DNA of 7,113 bases from Candidatus Zhuqueibacterota bacterium 4484_87 (lineage in GTDB: Bacteria; Zhuqueibacterota; Zhuqueibacteria; Thermofontimicrobiales; Thermofontimicrobiaceae), in the NCBI GenBank assembly GCA_002085355.1, contig NATN01000146.1:1-7113 (forward strand), written 5' to 3'. The stretch's first letter is position 1. The number at the start of each line of letters is the position of its first letter. A model generated the notes under the pieces. That model did no database searches and was not told the DNA's origin. It saw only the letters and a program-made list of their open reading frames with translations. Below, one piece after another: positions 6,211-7,113 of the stretch. The position numbers and the translations under genes are program-made.

Positions 6211-7113
6211 ATCAGTACCACCAAAAGTTATAGTAGAAATGACACTCGTAACAGTCTCACTGGCAAGAGGGGCAATAGGATTATAATTATGGCCGGCACC
6301 GTTGTAATTTGCATATTCGCCTGTGGAGGCATGCGTCATATCAAAGTCAGTGGGATGACGCGCCCAAGGGCTTGCGAAAGCAGCAGTAGCAGCAGTTCCA
6401 CCTTCAGCCAAATCAGCGGCATTAGTGGCACTATGGAAGAAACCGTGACATTCAGCGCATAGATAATTTATAGTATCTGTGGCTTCATAATCATCTGTAG
6501 TACGATGCTTACCTTTATATTGATTATGGATAGCAGATGTCGGTTGATACTCCCACTTGTGCGAGGCTGTATTGCACTCTAACCCCTTTATGCCCACAAG
6601 AAAGCGATAACTCTTTGGGACCGAACTGCCATCAAGGGGAGGAGTATCATCTCCATGATGCCCGCCTCTGACGGCACCGAATGGATCAGTTGCATTATGG
6701 TCACCATGGCAGCCAAAGGCGCCAGCACAGGTAAGTTGATCAGTCCATGCCCCAGCAGGCAATCCTAAGGAACTTCCAAGTGTGCTGTCATATCCAGGAG
6801 GATCAAGACCCAAATCCCCATCCTGAGTCATTAAACAGGCAACATTGTGTCCCTTGGCGTCTACTCCTCCGTTTCGCATAAAATAGAACGTACCGCCAGC
6901 CAAGGTATTGCCTGTCGTTCCCGTGGCACCATAAGTTGGAGGATCAGTCTGATCCACATAGGGGATGTTACCAGTGCCATTGTTTTGTGTGCCTGAAGGC
7001 GCTGTATGACAGCCGCAACAGTCGTCTACCAAAAGCGCTCCCTTAGGAGTATCTCCAGCACTCCCAGGCCATGCATGAAAGACATCACTAGCATCAGTCC
7101 ATCCCCAACTAGT
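5551..7113 (-). CDS. Multiheme cytochrome c-DUF362 chimeric frame, 5' partial
   Basis: One uninterrupted frame runs from the right edge to TAA at 5551-5553. The TTG at 7032 is not a credible start, because family-like sequence (WTDASDVFHAWPGSAG) continues to base 7113. The 5' portion (to about 6211) is a multiheme cytochrome c; the 3' portion is the C-terminal two thirds of a DUF362 protein. DUF362 proteins are known neighbours of AmmeMemoRadiSam radical SAM genes, and the stop lies 2 nt before that gene, so the DUF362 end is clearly in place. The join is suspicious. The cytochrome stops where another heme motif would be expected, and the DUF362 lacks its usual N-terminal segment and export signal. 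It could be a true gene fusion, a recombination scar, or an assembly chimera; I favour the last. A protein made from this exact frame should not be assumed. Confidence 0.6.
   Translation of the reverse strand, partial: TSWGWTDASDVFHAWPGSAGDTPKGALLVDDCCGCHTAPSGTQNNGTGNIPYVDQTDPPTYGATGTTGNTLAGGTFYFMRNGGVDAKGHNVACLMTQDGDLGLDPPGYDSTLGSSLGLPAGAWTDQLTCAGAFGCHGDHNATDPFGAVRGGHHGDDTPPLDGSSVPKSYRFLVGIKGLECNTASHKWEYQPTSAIHNQYKGKHRTTDDYEATDTINYLCAECHGFFHSATNAADLAEGGTAATAAFASPWARHPTDFDMTHASTGEYANYNGAGHNYNPIAPLASETVTSVISTITFGGTDAIVEGVKSAGVPEKNIIIWDRANRDLEKAGYRIQTNRNKLKIYGNDQVGYSRRLYEFGEAGSFLSNILVEQCTAIVNVPILKDHGIVGMTNALKNFFGAIHNPNKYHDFFGDPYIADVNMFSEIRKKTRLTVTDALTAQYEGGPPFMPQWAWNFNGIIVGMDRVAMDAYAWKLIDEKRKEKGLPTLKEAGREPIYIRTAADENHRLGTDDLSKIELIQV
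6202..6213 (-). other. Breakpoint between cytochrome and DUF362 sequence
   Basis: On the minus strand the bases read GATGCTATTGTC, coding D-A-I-V. These residues fit both parents: the cytochrome's GGTDAIV, which should lead to a C-x-x-C-H, and the DUF362's AIVEGVKSAGVPEKN. A short stretch of apparent shared sequence at the exact join is what either microhomology-driven recombination or a misassembly would leave. The frame is kept across it. Confidence 0.6.
6211..7113 (-). other. Multiheme cytochrome c segment, partial at both ends
   Basis: Heme sites seen: CCGCH (7006-7020), an expanded CAGAFGCH (C-x5-CH, 6706-6729) and CAECH (6445-6459). Conserved stretches such as GGTFYFMRNGG, DAKGHNV, DPFGAVRGGHHGDDTPPLDG, SYRFLVGIKGLE and SPWARHPTDF match the 'doubled CXXCH' multiheme cytochromes of sediment and metal-reducing bacteria. 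Many His residues could serve as distal heme ligands. Known: such proteins are secreted or outer-membrane electron carriers. Base use differs from the rest of the window: roughly half G/C by eye, with no run of five or more identical bases, whereas runs of six or more A or T are common elsewhere. It may come from another genome. Confidence 0.8.

Noticed and set aside
6379..6396. Short GCAGCAGTAGCAGCAG-like triplet repeat
   Set aside because: It codes for an Ala-rich stretch in the cytochrome (TAATAAFA) and is too short and imperfect to be a meaningful microsatellite.
5890..6462. Plus-strand open frame of 190 codons crossing the cytochrome-DUF362 join
   Set aside because: It is antisense to recognisable DUF362 and cytochrome sequence, and its product has no recognisable domain.
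7030..7032. TTG as the start of the cytochrome frame
   Set aside because: The frame stays open to the right edge with cytochrome-like sequence, a start here would lack any signal peptide, and no Shine-Dalgarno is present.
1..7113. CRISPR arrays, tRNA or rRNA genes, insertion sequences, att sites
   Set aside because: I looked for spaced direct repeats, tRNA arm patterns, transposase motifs and terminal inverted repeats on both strands and saw none that hold up.

Overview
The window looks like a bacterial, probably metagenome-derived, contig. Supporting signs are clear Shine-Dalgarno sites, tight gene spacing and AT-rich DNA with many long A/T runs. The gene set is AmmeMemoRadiSam proteins with a DUF362 protein, an NfeD/SPFH pair, an SGNH-type surface-modification protein and 9-nt-period TTCGTG repeats. 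It would suit an uncultured sediment or subsurface bacterium, perhaps of the KSB1/Calditrichota kind, but that placement is a low-confidence inference.

Layout. Bases 1-861 (+) hold the 3' part of an SGNH/DltD/AlgJ-like protein whose start lies off the left edge. It converges on a minus-strand block, with a perfect 13-bp hairpin (934-966) between them. In order of transcription the minus-strand block is: (i) an open frame 7113-5551 joining a multiheme cytochrome c segment to a truncated DUF362 domain; (ii) the AmmeMemoRadiSam radical SAM enzyme (5548-4409), 2 nt downstream and carrying a Tat signal; (iii) a 260-bp gap filled with a TTCGTG/CACGAA repeat; (iv) a Memo-AMMECR1 fusion with a lipoprotein-like signal peptide (4148-2640), ending at a good intrinsic terminator (2554-2600); (v) a two-gene operon of a short NfeD protein (2438-2004) and a QmcA/stomatin-like SPFH protein (1986-988).

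Function. The central unit is an AmmeMemoRadiSam system: protein B (Memo) and protein A (AMMECR1) fused in one chain, plus the partner radical SAM enzyme and a DUF362 protein. Both complete members carry export signals, so the module may act outside the cytoplasm, which is odd for SAM/[4Fe-4S] chemistry. A consensus Shine-Dalgarno inside the Memo gene, upstream of an internal ATG, raises the possibility of a second, cytosolic form. The NfeD/SPFH pair is an ordinary membrane-microdomain unit.

Caution. The cytochrome-DUF362 join near 6202-6213 removes the start of one family and the end of the other, at a short stretch that fits both. DNA character also changes there. It may be a metagenome assembly chimera rather than a real fusion, and should be checked with reads before any biology is built on it.
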